A DNA stretch of 64,000 nucleotides from Pyrus communis. Its lineage: Eukaryota; Streptophyta; Magnoliopsida; Rosales; Rosaceae. Below, piece by piece: positions 1-10,775 of the stretch; the stretch's first letter is position 1, and every line of letters starts with the position of its first letter. Location: the NCBI RefSeq assembly GCF_963583255.1, contig NC_084808.1, forward strand, positions 12,857,501-12,921,500, given 5' to 3'. The position numbers and the translations under genes were made by a program. The notes beneath the pieces are model-generated. The model had not been told where the DNA came from, did no database searches, and saw nothing but the letters and a program-made list of their open reading frames with translations.

Positions 1-640
1 GGAGAATTTGAGATGACATGTGCGACCGACTAGAAACACGACTGAGGATTTGTTATCATGGCTAGGAAGCCTGTGGTAGGAAATAGACGATGAACATTAG
101 TACTTATGGATGTATAACATAGCCTGTTTAGTAAACCCTGGTTTATATTGTAAGCCCATAGTTTTTCTACGTACTACTCACACGAACTTTGCAACTTATT
201 TGAGTACCCAACCCCAAATCCCAAACTTTTTGGGTGAAATCGACTTGCCACAGGCACATTCGTTGGACTCAGCTGAAACTATTTGATTAAAGGCGGAGTC
301 ATATTTCAAGGATTCCCTTACTAGTGACATTTGCCCGATGCAGCATTCCTATGGTGTAGTACCACTTTTGCAGGTTGACATGTATCATTAGATACGTGAG
401 ATTTCAAGGGTAGTTGTGTTGGGGTTGAGCATCTAGAGTGACTAGGTCCCTTGTCTTTATTTATCTTTTATTTCAATACTACACATTGCGAGCCTAGGGC
501 ATTATTTATTAGGAACTTGGTTTATGTATTTAATTGAAATACTGGGTCTAGTATGATTTTGATATACCATCGCACCGTTACTATCTTGAACTCACGTATT
601 AATTCTGGACGTATATCTAGATCAAGGACACTCTTTTTGT
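1..640. repeat. Degraded LTR-retrotransposon debris
   Basis: No open frame of note. The stretch around 590-625 (ending in a tract reading TTCTGGACGTAT) closely resembles the end of the gypsy-type LTR found at about 10710-10751, so this segment is probably a decayed LTR copy cut by the window edge. Assignment is by internal resemblance only. Confidence 0.35.
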
Positions 641-1689
641 TCTTATCATTAATAAAAATTCATTACGTTTTTTTGGTTAAAGAAAAAAATTGCATATCCA
701 TTTTCATTAATCTTCTTTTAAAATAAACACTAAAAGTTCATACTAAATGATGAAAAAAATAGGGAAAAGCAAATCTACTATTCGTTGGTTTTCTCATCCA
801 TTTTCTAACGTTACATTTTTCTCCCGACTATTCAAGTATGGACTATGGATACATCAAACGTGTGAAAGGAATTCTCATTCTCAAATTTCATTTCCCATAC
901 ATCAAATTCCTCTTTTTTTTATTTTTTTTATTTATAACTTTTCTTTGCCAAGCCCTCTTAACTTCACTTGACCATGCATTATATTGTTTTGACGTAATCT
1001 GGAGCTGTCTCACGAGTGGTTCAAATTGCATGGCACGCGTTTAGAATATTAAAGGTCAACGTCATATGCGCATAAATTAAAAAAATTCAACCACTAGCTG
1101 CGTTGTGCAGTTGTATGATGAGTGAAAAATAATCGAGCGCTAAACAATAAAGTTACATTTATCATATTTTTTATACTATATTTGTAATATCTTTTTGATA
1201 AAAATAAGACCACCAACACATAAGGTAAATAATAGTAATATTTTGGACAGTTTAGACGAAATAGAAATGGGGTCGACAATTTCATTCACTTTATAAAAAT
1301 GTCAAACCCCTAAAACGAAAAGAACCGGAGACGGAACGCTGGGTCGCGAAGTGGGGATCACGATCCAGCACCTAGTTTGCTGGTCCATCACGTTCACTCC
1401 GTCCCAGTTCTGAACGAGGTTTCTTAATAAGGAGGGAGTCCTTTGAAATTGTTGGGAGTTGCGTGGAAGGATGAGGAACGTTTTAAAAACTGGTCAAACT
1501 ACTAGTCGTGGTCGTGGATGAGGAAAGCACAATGAATATTAAAGTGTTTTCTATCTTTTGAATTGCATTGCATGGTAGACCACCCAGGCTTTGACTCCAT
1601 GTTTTGCAACGGCAAAGCAAGGTCAAGTAATTAGTTTAACCTTCACTCGCCCACTAAATTGTCAACACCAAACAAACAAACAGTAAGCC
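641..1689. other. Intergenic, nothing recognised
   Basis: AT-rich sequence with only short chance frames. No RNA gene, no clear terminal repeats and no protein similarity that I recognise. Confidence 0.5.
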
Positions 1690-1890
1690 ATCTTCAACTA
1701 AGGGTCATAGGCTACATTAAAGGGATAAGAGAGTGAGATAAGCCTCATAATGCGTTGTCAATAATGTTGTTTAAATTCGTCTTTGATGAGAATCGAACTC
1801 AAGACCTCTCACTTACAAGTGAAGATGAATACACTCGACCGTAGTACTTAGCGGCACCATAGCAAGTTAAACTTGGCCCAAAAAAGTTTA
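1690..1890 (-). mobile_element. tRNA-derived SINE (minus strand)
   Basis: Read on the minus strand, the segment has a tRNA-like head. A polymerase III B-box-like motif (AGTTCGATTCTC, plus-strand 1788-1799) follows a tract with CACTTGTAAGTGAGAGG, as in tRNA-derived plant SINEs, and a non-tRNA body runs on toward 1690. It is not a functional tRNA, since no cloverleaf can be drawn. The ends are approximate because I could not fix a target duplication. Confidence 0.5.
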
Positions 1891-1972
1891 AAAAATATAT
1901 ATATAAGAGGAATAAAATATAGCCCTGCATTATTAGATACAAAATTTTAGTCACAAAGTAACCTTTAAAACA

Positions 1973-2093
1973 GGGAAGTGTTATTGGCAATCCAAAAATC
2001 TCATTCTACACTCCTCACAAGTGTATTTTTCTTTTTAAATATAGAAAGTTTGAAGTGTAAAATGAGAAATTAGGAGTGTCAATAACAATTCCC
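1973..2093. mobile_element. 121-bp MITE, copy 1
   Basis: A short, almost fully palindromic element begins GGGAAGTGTTATTGGCA and ends with the complement of that tract. It is flanked by 8-bp near-duplicates ttaaaaca (1965-1972) and ttaaaata (2094-2101), which match at 7 of 8 positions. The same family recurs, at the same length, at 2706-2826. TIRs with 8-bp duplications suggest a hAT-like non-autonomous transposon. Confidence 0.75.
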
Positions 2094-2101
2094 TTAAAAT
2101 A

Positions 2102-2705
2102 TTAGTTTTTAGAAGGTAAAACATAGCCCAAAGTTATCTTTAGTCTTTCGTGACTGGAGATGGTCTTAGTTTTTTAATCATTAAAACATGGCCCATTTAT
2201 TAACGCTATGTCATATGGTTTACTAGAATAATCTAAAAATTTGATCTCCATAGCTTTTTTCATTCACAAAAGGTTTTAGGGGTCTGTGTATTAAGGGCCA
2301 AAATTCATTTTGGTTGATCTTTTATTGCACCCCCATATGAATAAAATATTGGCGGAAATCTTGAATCCGCCATTGCATATAACAATTCTTCTAAAATTGC
2401 CTATACTCTAAAATTAACTTTCACTATATGATAAAACACAAATAAGTGTTATAACGATATCCGTGCTTGGATGGCAGCTCAAGATCAGCCTGATGAAAAT
2501 CTTATATTCACTGAGGAGGTTCTTTCCCATGGAAACGCTCTTTCTTTAATCACTCAAAGTGAACATAGATGACTTTTAATTATTAACTAGCATCTTGCTA
2601 CATGCTTATGTGTGTGTGCCAATTAGCGCTTTTTATTTTTTTTACCTTTCTGTTTGTTGTTTTAATTTACTTATTTTAGATATGCTTTTTTTTTGTTAAA
2701 ATATA
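2102..2705. other. Intergenic with a short coding-like tract
   Basis: Mostly featureless AT-rich DNA. About 2455-2570 can be read on the plus strand as a short peptide-like tract with normal codon use, ending at a GT-like site near the CATAG/ATGAC junction, but I do not recognise the protein. It could be a decayed exon or chance. Confidence 0.25.
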
Positions 2706-2826
2706 GGGAATTGTTATTAGCACTTCAAAAATATCATTCTACACTCCAAACTTTTTATAATAAAAAAGAAAAATACACTAGTGAGAAGTGTAGAATGAGA
2801 TTTTTGGAGTGCCAATAACACTTCCC
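2706..2826. mobile_element. 121-bp MITE, copy 2
   Basis: Second member of the family at 1973-2093, of identical length, with the same terminal inverted repeats (GGGAATTGTTATTAGCAC and its complement). It is flanked by an exact 8-bp direct repeat, aaaatata, at 2698-2705 and 2827-2834. The two arms pair almost throughout, so a transcript crossing it would fold into a long hairpin. Confidence 0.8.
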
Positions 2827-2945
2827 AAAATATATTTTGAAAAATAATGAACTTACCAACTAGACTACATGAATTTTTTTTTAAAATTTTTATGAAAGAA
2901 GGGCAATTTGAATATATGAAAGCTTCACAATTTTGTTGCTCCCAC

Positions 2946-2946
<1 letters not shown>

Positions 2947-2981
<35 letters not shown>
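2947..2981. repeat. (TA)n microsatellite
   Basis: An uninterrupted TA dinucleotide run of about 17 units. It creates spurious Tyr/Ile-rich frames on both strands. Confidence 0.9.
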
Positions 2982-2985
<4 letters not shown>

Positions 2986-3190
2986 ATCTCTACATTACAC
3001 TTCCACATTTGACAACCATCCATACACAAAACAAAAATGAAGAAAAATATAACATAGGAAAATATCGTATTTAATTAGTTGCAACTTGGAGCTTGCAAGC
3101 ATATCGTATACGATATGATGAGATCTTGAAAGGAAAAGCAGATCATACAACATGATTATTCTTTATTTGGTTGATTTGAGTAGATCATAT

Positions 3191-3389
3191 GGTCAACGTA
3201 CGCAACTCAGAATGCCTCGGCCGTTGGTCAATAATTAAAGCCAAAAAGTCAGTGCGTTACAAGACGGAACCCTCTTTCTCCTCTTTTTCCTCACGTGGGA
3301 CCCATCACCAACCCCCCTCAGACTTGTTTTGTCTTCGTGTCATCATGTCCCATACAAAAATCTCCACCCTTGGATCCCATCCTTTGACT
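3191..3389 (+). promoter_or_regulatory. W-box cluster upstream of the WRKY gene
   Basis: Three perfect W-boxes (TTGACC or TTGACT, the binding site of WRKY proteins) lie within 200 bp: reverse-orientation GGTCAA at 3191-3196 and 3226-3231, and forward TTGACT at 3384-3389. They lie 130-330 bp upstream of the WRKY start codon at 3518. Clustered W-boxes in a WRKY promoter are a known arrangement for auto- or cross-regulation. Function here is inferred from position and motif only. Confidence 0.5.
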
Positions 3390-3517
3390 TTTACACCATC
3401 TTTTCGTTTCTTTTTTAACCCCCAACCCCCTCCCTTCCCTCAAACTCTCCCAATTCATAACTCCATCAATCCTCCCTCCCAAGTCTCTCTGTATTCTCAA
3501 AGCAAAAGCCAGCTCCG

Positions 3518-4576
3518 ATGGCTATAGATCTAGTTGGCTTCTCCAAGATTGACGATCGGACTGCCGTGCAAGAAGCTGCCTCCGCCGGCCTGCAAAGCAT
3601 GCAGCACCTCATCCGCACCCTGTCCAATCAAACCCCGTCCCACACTCCACTCGATTGCCGGGAAATCACCGACTTCACCGTCACCAAGTTCAAGCACCTA
3701 ATCTCCGTCTTGAACCGGACCGGTCACGCCCGGTTCCGCCGCGGACCGGCCAAACCAGCTTCAGATTCGGTCCATCCGAAACCTCAGACTACTTTGACTG
3801 CTTTTCAAACCCCAAAATCGGACAAGGACAACTCCACTACTGTGTCCCCGCCGGTCTCCACTACGTCGTCGTTTTTTTCCTCAAACACAATCGGAGACGG
3901 CAGCGTTTCCAACGGTAAACCCTTCTCATCGATTTCTGTGCCTACGCCTCCGGCTTTCTCCGCCGGAAAACCGCCCCTTCCACAGTCTCACCGGAAACGG
4001 TGTCACGAGGGCGAACCCGCTAAAACGTCGTCGTCGTCGGGCCACTGCCATTGTTCTAAAAGAAGGTACTTTTTCTTTTCCTTTCTTTTTTTGGAACAAG
4101 AAAAGAAGGTATTGATTTTAGCATTTTTGTTTGAAGATTTTGTATTAAATTAATATTTATTTTAATTATTTGTAGGAAGTGTAAGGTTAAGAGGACGATT
4201 AGAGTGCCGGCGATTAGCTCGAAAACCGCCGATATACCTGCGGACGAGTTCACCTGGAGAAAGTATGGTCAAAAGCCGATCAAGGGCTCACCTTACCCGA
4301 GGTATGATTATTCTTCTTTAAATCTCAACCGCACATCTTTCCAAAGTCAAACACAGATCTCAATGTTGTTTTTCAATGAAGCTCATAAATTAATTGGTTT
4401 GCAGAGGGTATTATAGGTGCAGTACAGTGAGAGGGTGTCCAGCAAGGAAACACGTGGAGAGAGCACAGGACGACCCCAAGATGCTCGTCGTTACCTACGA
4501 AGCTGAGCACCGTCACCCGCACCCTTGCCCTTCCCTCACAGCCGCTAATGTGGGCCCTGTTTTCCAGTCTTCCTGA
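3518..4576 (+). CDS. WRKY11: WRKY transcription factor, group IId (WRKY11/17-like)
   Basis: Nuclear DNA-binding regulator of defence and stress genes that recognises W-boxes. There are three exons, 3518-4065, 4176-4301 and 4405-4576, joined by GT-AG introns, giving 281 residues. The calmodulin-binding C-motif lies at about residues 53-75 and includes HARF (70-73). The plant zinc-cluster segment HCHCSKRR is at 176-183, WRKYGQK at 210-216, and the C2H2 zinc ligands at Cys230, Cys236, His260 and His262. The second intron interrupts the codon just before GYYRC, the conserved site in this group. The N-terminus ([13 protein letters not shown]) is most like Arabidopsis WRKY11 and WRKY17, known negative regulators of basal resistance. 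The start is chosen because the N-terminus matches the family and no upstream in-frame Met fits. The protein appears complete and all key residues are intact. Upstream W-boxes suggest autoregulation. Confidence 0.93.
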
Positions 4577-5149
4577 ATAGAGTGACGCGGGGTCCACAGT
4601 TTGATTCCCGATCGTCACCGTTGAAGTAACGCCGTGACAGTGGACAAGTACACAGCATGTGGACTTAGCGCTATTTCACAAGTCAAAAGAAAATGATGCT
4701 GAATTACAAAAATGACATACGGTGTAATGGAAACGGAGGGGTATATGATGTAAATTATGGAAGAAAAGAAGGGCGAAAGATGGAAAATGGAATATATACT
4801 TTTGATGAGTTATTGAATTTATTCAAATTTTTTATTAATTTACTTTTTTTTTATATATACGAAATTAATTGTGTTGGTGGACGGAGCATTGGATTCTTTG
4901 GTTGAAATCTTGGTTGCGTGTGGAGATAGTCAAAAAGGGCGCGCATCAGAATAATCTTTTTTTCTTAGTTTTGATGTCGTTTTATGCTGAGAGTCAATTT
5001 AGACTATTTAGTTATACGGGGTGGGGGCCATGCCAGCAAATGCGGATTGGTTGTGTTCGTTGACTTCTGAGATCCTAGTTGTGACTTGTCTGGCGTTTAA
5101 TATGTCAATGACATGAATGATATGATATAGATGCGACTCTTTTAGGTTC
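4577..5149. other. WRKY 3' flank, no gene seen
   Basis: Contains the presumed 3' UTR of the WRKY gene and AT-rich spacer. The short frames at 4693-5063 have no recognisable protein similarity. Confidence 0.5.
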
Positions 5150-5372
5150 TCTCCAGTGGAGGCAGATTGTCTGCCTTTTTTTCATCTCCTTCTATTTGTA
5201 CGGTCACGATTAGATTACATCAATATTTAATATTTTTATTATTTTTATCTTACTATCTCTATTAAAAAATTAATATAAAATGTTGACATGATTTAACCAT
5301 GGCCGCACAAAATAAAAAGGAATAATAAGGGCACTCAAATTGGGGGGGGCAGACAATCTGCCTCCCTCCCAA
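5150..5372. mobile_element. MITE with hairpin ends (GGCAGATTGTCTGCC)
   Basis: The terminal inverted repeats GGAGGCAGATTGTCTGCC (near 5158) and its complement (near 5350-5366) flank an AT-rich core. Each terminus is itself a hairpin (GGCAGA-TTG-TCTGCC). The core tract with GTTGACATGATTTAACC resembles the core of the element at 18378-18546, so both probably belong to one family. No clear target duplication could be fixed, so the ends are approximate. Confidence 0.6.
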
Positions 5373-5452
5373 GTATCTAGTCCTTCATTGTTTTAACTCG
5401 ATTTTTATCAAAAAATATATAATTTAAGATAAGAGTTGGAGATGCTATGGAT

Positions 5453-6582
5453 TATGGATGGGCAAACGGGTCTTGGACCCGCGGGTAGGGACGGTAATGC
5501 CAATTCGAGGTGGGTACGGGGCGAGTACATATATTGTAAATTCAAAATGGGGCGGGGCAGATACAAATTTCAGAGAAAACGGGCCTCCGGCCCGAACCTT
5601 TTCCACCGTTGATTATAGGGTGATTAAATCTCCACTGTTTATTTCTAACACAGCTACATGGGTTACATCAAATTGTCCAGATCCAGACTCCAGAGTCATC
5701 CCGAGTCCCCACTCCTTTCGAGTCCTCGACTCCTCTCGACCTCAATCTCGACCTCGACCTTGATCTCGACCTCGAATTCTTTGTTTCAACAACCATTTCC
5801 AGCCTCCAAAACCTAGATCTCAACGCCTCCAGGCGTCGGGGGTCTGTCGGTCTTTAGATTCCTTTCCTGTGTTCAGCCATGCCCAGGAAGTACGACTTTC
5901 CTCCGAGAAGGAGAAGAACCTCAAGCTCTTCCTCAAAGTCGGATTGGACGAGTGTACGGCCAAAAACATCATCGCCAACACCACCAACCTCACCGTCGTC
6001 ATTCACGAGGTACTCACTTTTGGGGGTGGTGGTGCGGTTGGGCTGAGTGTTTGGGGTGGTTGGTGGAGGCTTGGCTGGGGTTTATAGGGCTAGTGCGACT
6101 GTTTTGGGAATTTTGAGGGGATGGGACTGATAGTTATATTTGGGAGTTGCAGGTTAATTCGTTAAAGCAAGGAAAAAATTAGAGAAGAAATATGTAGGGC
6201 TATTTTAACTACTCAATCGTTGATTTTCTTCTTCTTTTTCTGCTTAATTTTCGAGGTTTTCCGATTTAAATGCATGCAATTCATAATCCCGCAGATATAT
6301 ACTTTTAGATTTAGTCTACTTATTTTGTTGTTCTTGAATAATTCCAGGCCGTTGTTACTGATGGATCTAGTTTTCTGATTTGTCTTCGGCGACTCTTCGA
6401 CTAGGAATCTGGGTGGGATATTGAAAATTAGAGAGAGAGAGAAAAAAAAAAAAAAAAAAAGAAAAAAAAAAGGTACCCGTTGGACTCGTAGGAACCGACC
6501 CATTTTATACAGGCCCGGTTAGGTCCGGTTCTCAGTTTCAAAATAGCCAAACCCGGCCCGGCCCAGCCCGTGCCCACCCCTA
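5453..6582 (+). mobile_element. Non-autonomous hAT element with captured gene fragment
   Basis: The ends read TATGGATGGGCA... and ...TGCCCACCCCTA, the latter the usual hAT-type terminus. The element is flanked by an exact 8-bp duplication, ctatggat, at 5445-5452 and 6583-6590, the length expected for hAT transposases. Subterminal regions are rich in CGGGTC/GACCCG-type repeats. At 1130 bp it encodes no transposase. Its centre holds an exon-intron segment resembling plant glutaminyl-tRNA synthetase (see 5905-6009), so it appears to be a Pack-type hAT that moved host coding sequence. Confidence 0.8.
5905..6009 (+). pseudogene. Captured exon 1 fragment of glutaminyl-tRNA synthetase
   Basis: The plus-strand frame reads SSEKEKNLKLFLKVGLDE then CTAKNIIANTTNLTVVIHE. 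This matches the non-specific RNA-binding N-terminal domain (GlnRS N-terminal region, part 1) at the very start of plant cytosolic glutaminyl-tRNA synthetase. Compared with the Arabidopsis protein, about three residues are missing before NLT. The match stops at CACGAG followed by gtactcac, a plausible splice donor, and the next about 400 bp look like captured intron. The catalytic domain is absent, so no functional synthetase can be made. It sits inside the hAT element 5453-6582. The identification is from memory of the family; a short peptide could mislead, but the match is dense. Confidence 0.7.
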
Positions 6583-6590
6583 CTATGGAT

Positions 6591-7680
6591 CTTATCAATC
6601 GTACCTTACTTGAATTTTTGTTTTCTTTTAAAATAATATTTACAAACTCAATTTTACTTCCTACGCACATTTATTAATTTTCTATTATTGATCTTCTTTA
6701 ATTCTTTTGATCCACCGACCAAAAATTATGTGAGGTGTGTCAAAAGTAAAAATAGACGTATGGATAACATTACTGTTTTTTTTTTTTTTTTACTCTTCTT
6801 TTGCCTTTAGTGTTGCACCTACCTAGTGGTGCTCACATAAAGTCCTCATTTTAAGGACTTGTGAGTACCAACTCTATATCAACCATGGAATTTTATTAAA
6901 TGAGATCTAGAGGCTCAAATTCTTTCACAACTTAAAACACTCTATTTATCACTCTTAATTTGACCCATTTTGTGGAACCTGTTTGAGTTTTTATCACAAA
7001 TAATCAATGAATGTAGTCCTTGAAAATAGGTGTCGCAAATCAATATGATCCTTCCGCCATAGTTATGTACATTTTTTTGTTATGTGCTAATGTGGGTTTA
7101 ATAATTTATTAAAAAAGCTATCTAAATACCTTTTTACACAATTAAATTTTTTTTAATCGTTTAGTAGGACCTACTTCGAGGAAAGATCATTTCCATAAAT
7201 TCGCAAAGGCACAAGGCTTAACCAAGGCCTAAAAGGGGGTTTGGAAATTGTTTCCAACCAATAATAGACGCACCTTAGTTATAACCTCATTATCTCAAGG
7301 CATACCTCGCCGTTCTTTGAGTCACCAGACCACTAGGAAAGCGTCCAACAAGCTCTCCAAGATTAAGGTTGTGAAGATGTTGATCGCCTAAATGTTAACA
7401 GTGATGTCCCAAAAGTCATTGCCAATCAGCCAAGCCGTCACCAAAGGTGATCTCGATCCAGGTTCAATTCGATGAAGGTTGTCAAAGTATGTAAAGATGA
7501 GTGTATTGAGAATTTTTTTTAGAGAATAGACAGCGAATGAGGTAAAGGAATGTGGACTGGGATCAGAGGTGATTGCAGAACTAGGTTTTTGGGTTCACAA
7601 CTTTTTATTAACTATTAAATTATTAAACCTATTTGTAATTTTTTAAATTCAAAGTAGACTTTTGAGCTCAATTTATGTTT
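6591..7680. other. Intergenic, possible MITE remnant
   Basis: Low-complexity and AT-rich. Around 6690-6760 there is a tract resembling the inner part of the GGGGTGTGCTATCC MITE family seen at 19033-19177 (the region before and after GGTGTGTCAAAAGTAAAAA), suggesting a decayed partial copy. Nothing else is recognised. Confidence 0.35.
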
Positions 7681-7684
7681 CACA

Positions 7685-8040
7685 TCAGCATATAACAAAT
7701 TTTTTGACAGAATTGTGACGGAAATACTACGTTGATTTGGGACACTTGCTTGCGGGACTACATTGATCATTTTTCAATTTCGAGAACTATTTTTTATGTC
7801 GCATGTCAATTTCAGGGATCATTTGAATGTCGCGGGTCATTTAAAGGACTATTTGTGAGAAAAAATGACTTATGGGACTCAATTATGTGTTATATCAACA
7901 CTTAATGAAATTTTTAATATAATTATGATGGAATGATCACATTGATTTGCAACACTTATTTTCAGGGACTACATTGATTGATTTTCAATTTTAGAGACCA
8001 TCTTAATGGCGATGGTCAATTTCAGACCATTTGTGATAAA
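7685..8040. repeat. Imperfect tandem duplication
   Basis: Two diverged copies of a roughly 200-bp tract lie side by side. Each contains tracts like GGGACTACATTGAT, CAATTT(C/T)AG and TTTGTGA(G/T)A, at about 7685-7860 and 7870-8040. No coding potential. Tracts of this kind occur inside many plant LTR and LINE-derived repeats. Confidence 0.5.
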
Positions 8041-8585
8041 AACCCAACCTATTTTTCTTTTACCCTCGCAAATCTCTCCTACTGCCATCGTCGTCAATGT
8101 TTTTCCTCTTTTTGTAATTGAAGGTTGTGCGATGCCAATTTTATTCGTTCTTTTGTTTGATTCACAAAAATTTCTTCAGTCTCTGATTACTTTTTTTATT
8201 TTTTTTTTATTTTTTTAAATTTGTCCTAAATTGCAGAACACATGAATTTGTACGGCTTATTTCATTTGATTTGATTTTATTTTATTTTGATCAACTGGTT
8301 TTCTTGCAGTAACAGTGCATCTGTATTTTAAATCCTGGCCTATTAAATCCATTTGGATAAATGAATTTCGGAAAGAATGTTCAATGCTGTATGAGAAATA
8401 AAGTGCTTAAGATGATTTTGTGGGAGTTGATTTATAGGCCATGAAGCTGTCAAGGAATTCTGACATGTTAGGACTTAGGAGGACTGTGTGAAAGAAAAGA
8501 ACATGGGAGAGAAAGAAACGTGGGTTCTCAATATAAAATGGGTTGAAATTAAAAAGGAGTGTAAATAAGATATTTTAAAATGTAA
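8041..8585. other. Intergenic, nothing recognised
   Basis: AT-rich sequence with poly-T runs. No gene, RNA or clear repeat structure seen. Confidence 0.5.
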
Positions 8586-9445
8586 AATAATTTGGGCTAC
8601 CCTCAGGGCCGACCCTGCCCGCGCCTTCTTCGGTGGTTTTCACTATTTTCCATTCAGATCTGGACTCTAGCAGATGTATAACATTTTCTTCCCTCGATGT
8701 GAGCTTCATTGTGGTGTAATTTGTCTCGATTTGATATTGGTCGAATTCGGGCGAGGTTGTGGCCACAGACCACTACATGCAGTGGCCCATGGGCTGATGA
8801 CCCATTGTTCCCTTTAGCTAATTTGAAGGCCTTGAATCTGTTTTTGACAATGTTTGACGACATTCAACCTTATGAACCTAGTTTTGTAATTCATGGCCAG
8901 TCGACCTTGGTAGTAAGCGACGATCTGACCGTTGGATCATCTTGAAATTATACTATGTTGTTGTGTGTATTATTAAGGACCTTAGAAATTTACAGATCAA
9001 AAATCCGAGGGCGGACCTTTCAGATTGGATTACGTAGGGTTGTTGACCTAACGTTGATCATGTTAACCGAGAATTGACTTTTGGTCAATATGTTCCGAAT
9101 CATTATTAAATATTAAAATTAGCATTAATAGAGACCATATATAGCCTATGGGCTTATCTTAGTAGTAAGTCATCCTAAGGGATATGCATCTCGATTTGCG
9201 CGCCTTACTAGGATTTAGCGTTTATTGGACGTTTAGATCAATTAATGACATGTGCAACTATTGGTATGAAGAGATAAGTTAGGGACCATATTAGAATTAT
9301 TTTGCAGAACTGGTATGTCTGTGGGACTAAATATTGGCTGGTTAGGTATGTGTGTGCTTGCAATTGTGATTCATGGTGAATTGATGTGTGTCGTATAACA
9401 TATATCGTGTATTGATGTAATTGCACTATCTAGCAATGTGGTACA

Positions 9446-9880
9446 TGGATGATCCCGCCTAGTTAATCCATATGGGGGGGGGACTATTGTATTATGTGTA
9501 TGCCCATGGTTCTGCTTGATCAATCTGCATTGTGGGACTAGATGCATTCTTGGAGTGACTTCGTTTGGTTAATCTTCATTGGTGGGTCATTGCCTACTTA
9601 ATCACATTATGTCCATAGATGGTTATGCCTGATTAATCCACATTGGGGAACCACACTATTAGATACATGCTTATGGTTCTGTCTGGTTAATCTGCATTGG
9701 GGGACCATACGCATTCCAGGGGTGACTCCGCCTGTTTAATCCCTACGGGGGCTCACTGCTTATTTGGTCACATTAGATCCATAGGTGGTCTTGCCTGGTT
9801 AATCTGCATTTAGGGACCACATTATCGAATAGATACTTTGTCTGATTAATCCACATATGAGGACCATATACACTCTAGAA
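9446..9880. repeat. About 168-bp higher-order tandem repeat
   Basis: About 2.5 copies of a roughly 168-bp unit begin near 9446, 9613 and 9785. Each contains several sub-repeats of the form (C/T)CTGGTTAATCTGCATTGG followed by GGACCAC. The sub-repeats are spaced regularly, giving a two-level repeat hierarchy within the LTR-like block. Confidence 0.65.
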
Positions 9881-10170
9881 TTGGGTTTCGTGAAGTGGTG
9901 TAGAACCTTATTTTCATTGGATTTCGTGGAGTGGTTCGGAATCTCTTTCCCAAATCGGTTTCATTGAGTGGTTTGAAATCCTTACTGTGCGGCTTAATCT
10001 GGAACCCTATCTTTCCCAAATCTGGAACCTTATCTTCGTTGGATTCCATTGAGTGGTTTGAAATCCTTATTCCTATTTTGTTCCATTGATTGGGCTGAAA
10101 CCCTATCTTCGTTGGACTCAGTTGAGTGGTCTGAAATCCCTCTTCCTAACTAGTTTCGTTGAGTTAGTTC
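9880..10170. repeat. About 60-bp tandem repeat array
   Basis: Four to five diverged units share a core of the type TTGAGTGGTTTGAAATCC preceded by TCGTTGGATT. They lie directly beside the 168-bp repeat array in the same LTR-like block. Confidence 0.6.
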
Positions 10171-10775
10171 AGAGCCCTAGATTCTTGTGAGTAGATATTG
10201 CTCAAGGTTATGCTTGTGTTTGTAATTCAGGGTTACAATGATGTTACTTTAGAATCCTGGTAGAGAATTATGGAAAACCTTACGGTGGTTGTCTTTATTA
10301 CGATTGGTGAAGTGATGGTTGATCTTATTGATTGATTAATGTGGTTAAATGTTAAATTGTGTGCATCCTTGGTCCATTGAAATATTACTAATTGTGGTTT
10401 CGTTATTGGAAATCATTGGGAAGTATGTGAAAGATGGAATGACATATGGGTGCATCACTTACACTTACGTCAGGAGTTATCTAGAGTTTTATATTTTTGT
10501 GCTAGGAATTCCATGAGAAATGTCAGAGTTTATCAAAGTGTGAACTACAAATGGCTTTATCCCCGTCTTAGGGCACGTAGGCAATCTAACATAGAGGTTA
10601 GATGCAGCCATGAAATAAAAGGAATAGTTACTACGCTATTGATCTGGAAGTTTATTTTTTGTCATGTCTCAAGAGCGAGGCATGATAATCGAACATGTAC
10701 ATGGTGACGTCACGTGTCAATTCTGGACGTATCTCAAAATCGGGGTGTGACATGCGCAATTGCCGTATGCCACTA

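Larger units (their letters stand above)
8590..10751 (-). repeat. Gypsy-type LTR (solo or fragment) with internal tandem repeats
   Basis: The right end reads ...CGGGGTGTGACA, so on the minus strand it starts TGTCACACCCCGATTTTGAG, a typical plant Ty3/gypsy LTR start. The left boundary is uncertain. The body carries two families of tandem repeats (9446-9880 and 9880-10170). No gag or pol is attached, so it is either a solo LTR or a truncated copy. No 5-bp target duplication could be confirmed. Confidence 0.5.

Noticed and set aside
2717..3074. Frames on both strands rich in Tyr-Ile repeats
   Set aside because: Produced by the (TA)n microsatellite. The same happens at 13737-14090.
5458..5763. 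101-residue frame MGKRVLDPRV...
   Set aside because: Starts inside the hAT terminal repeat region. It is G/C-rich subterminal repeat sequence and not a protein domain.
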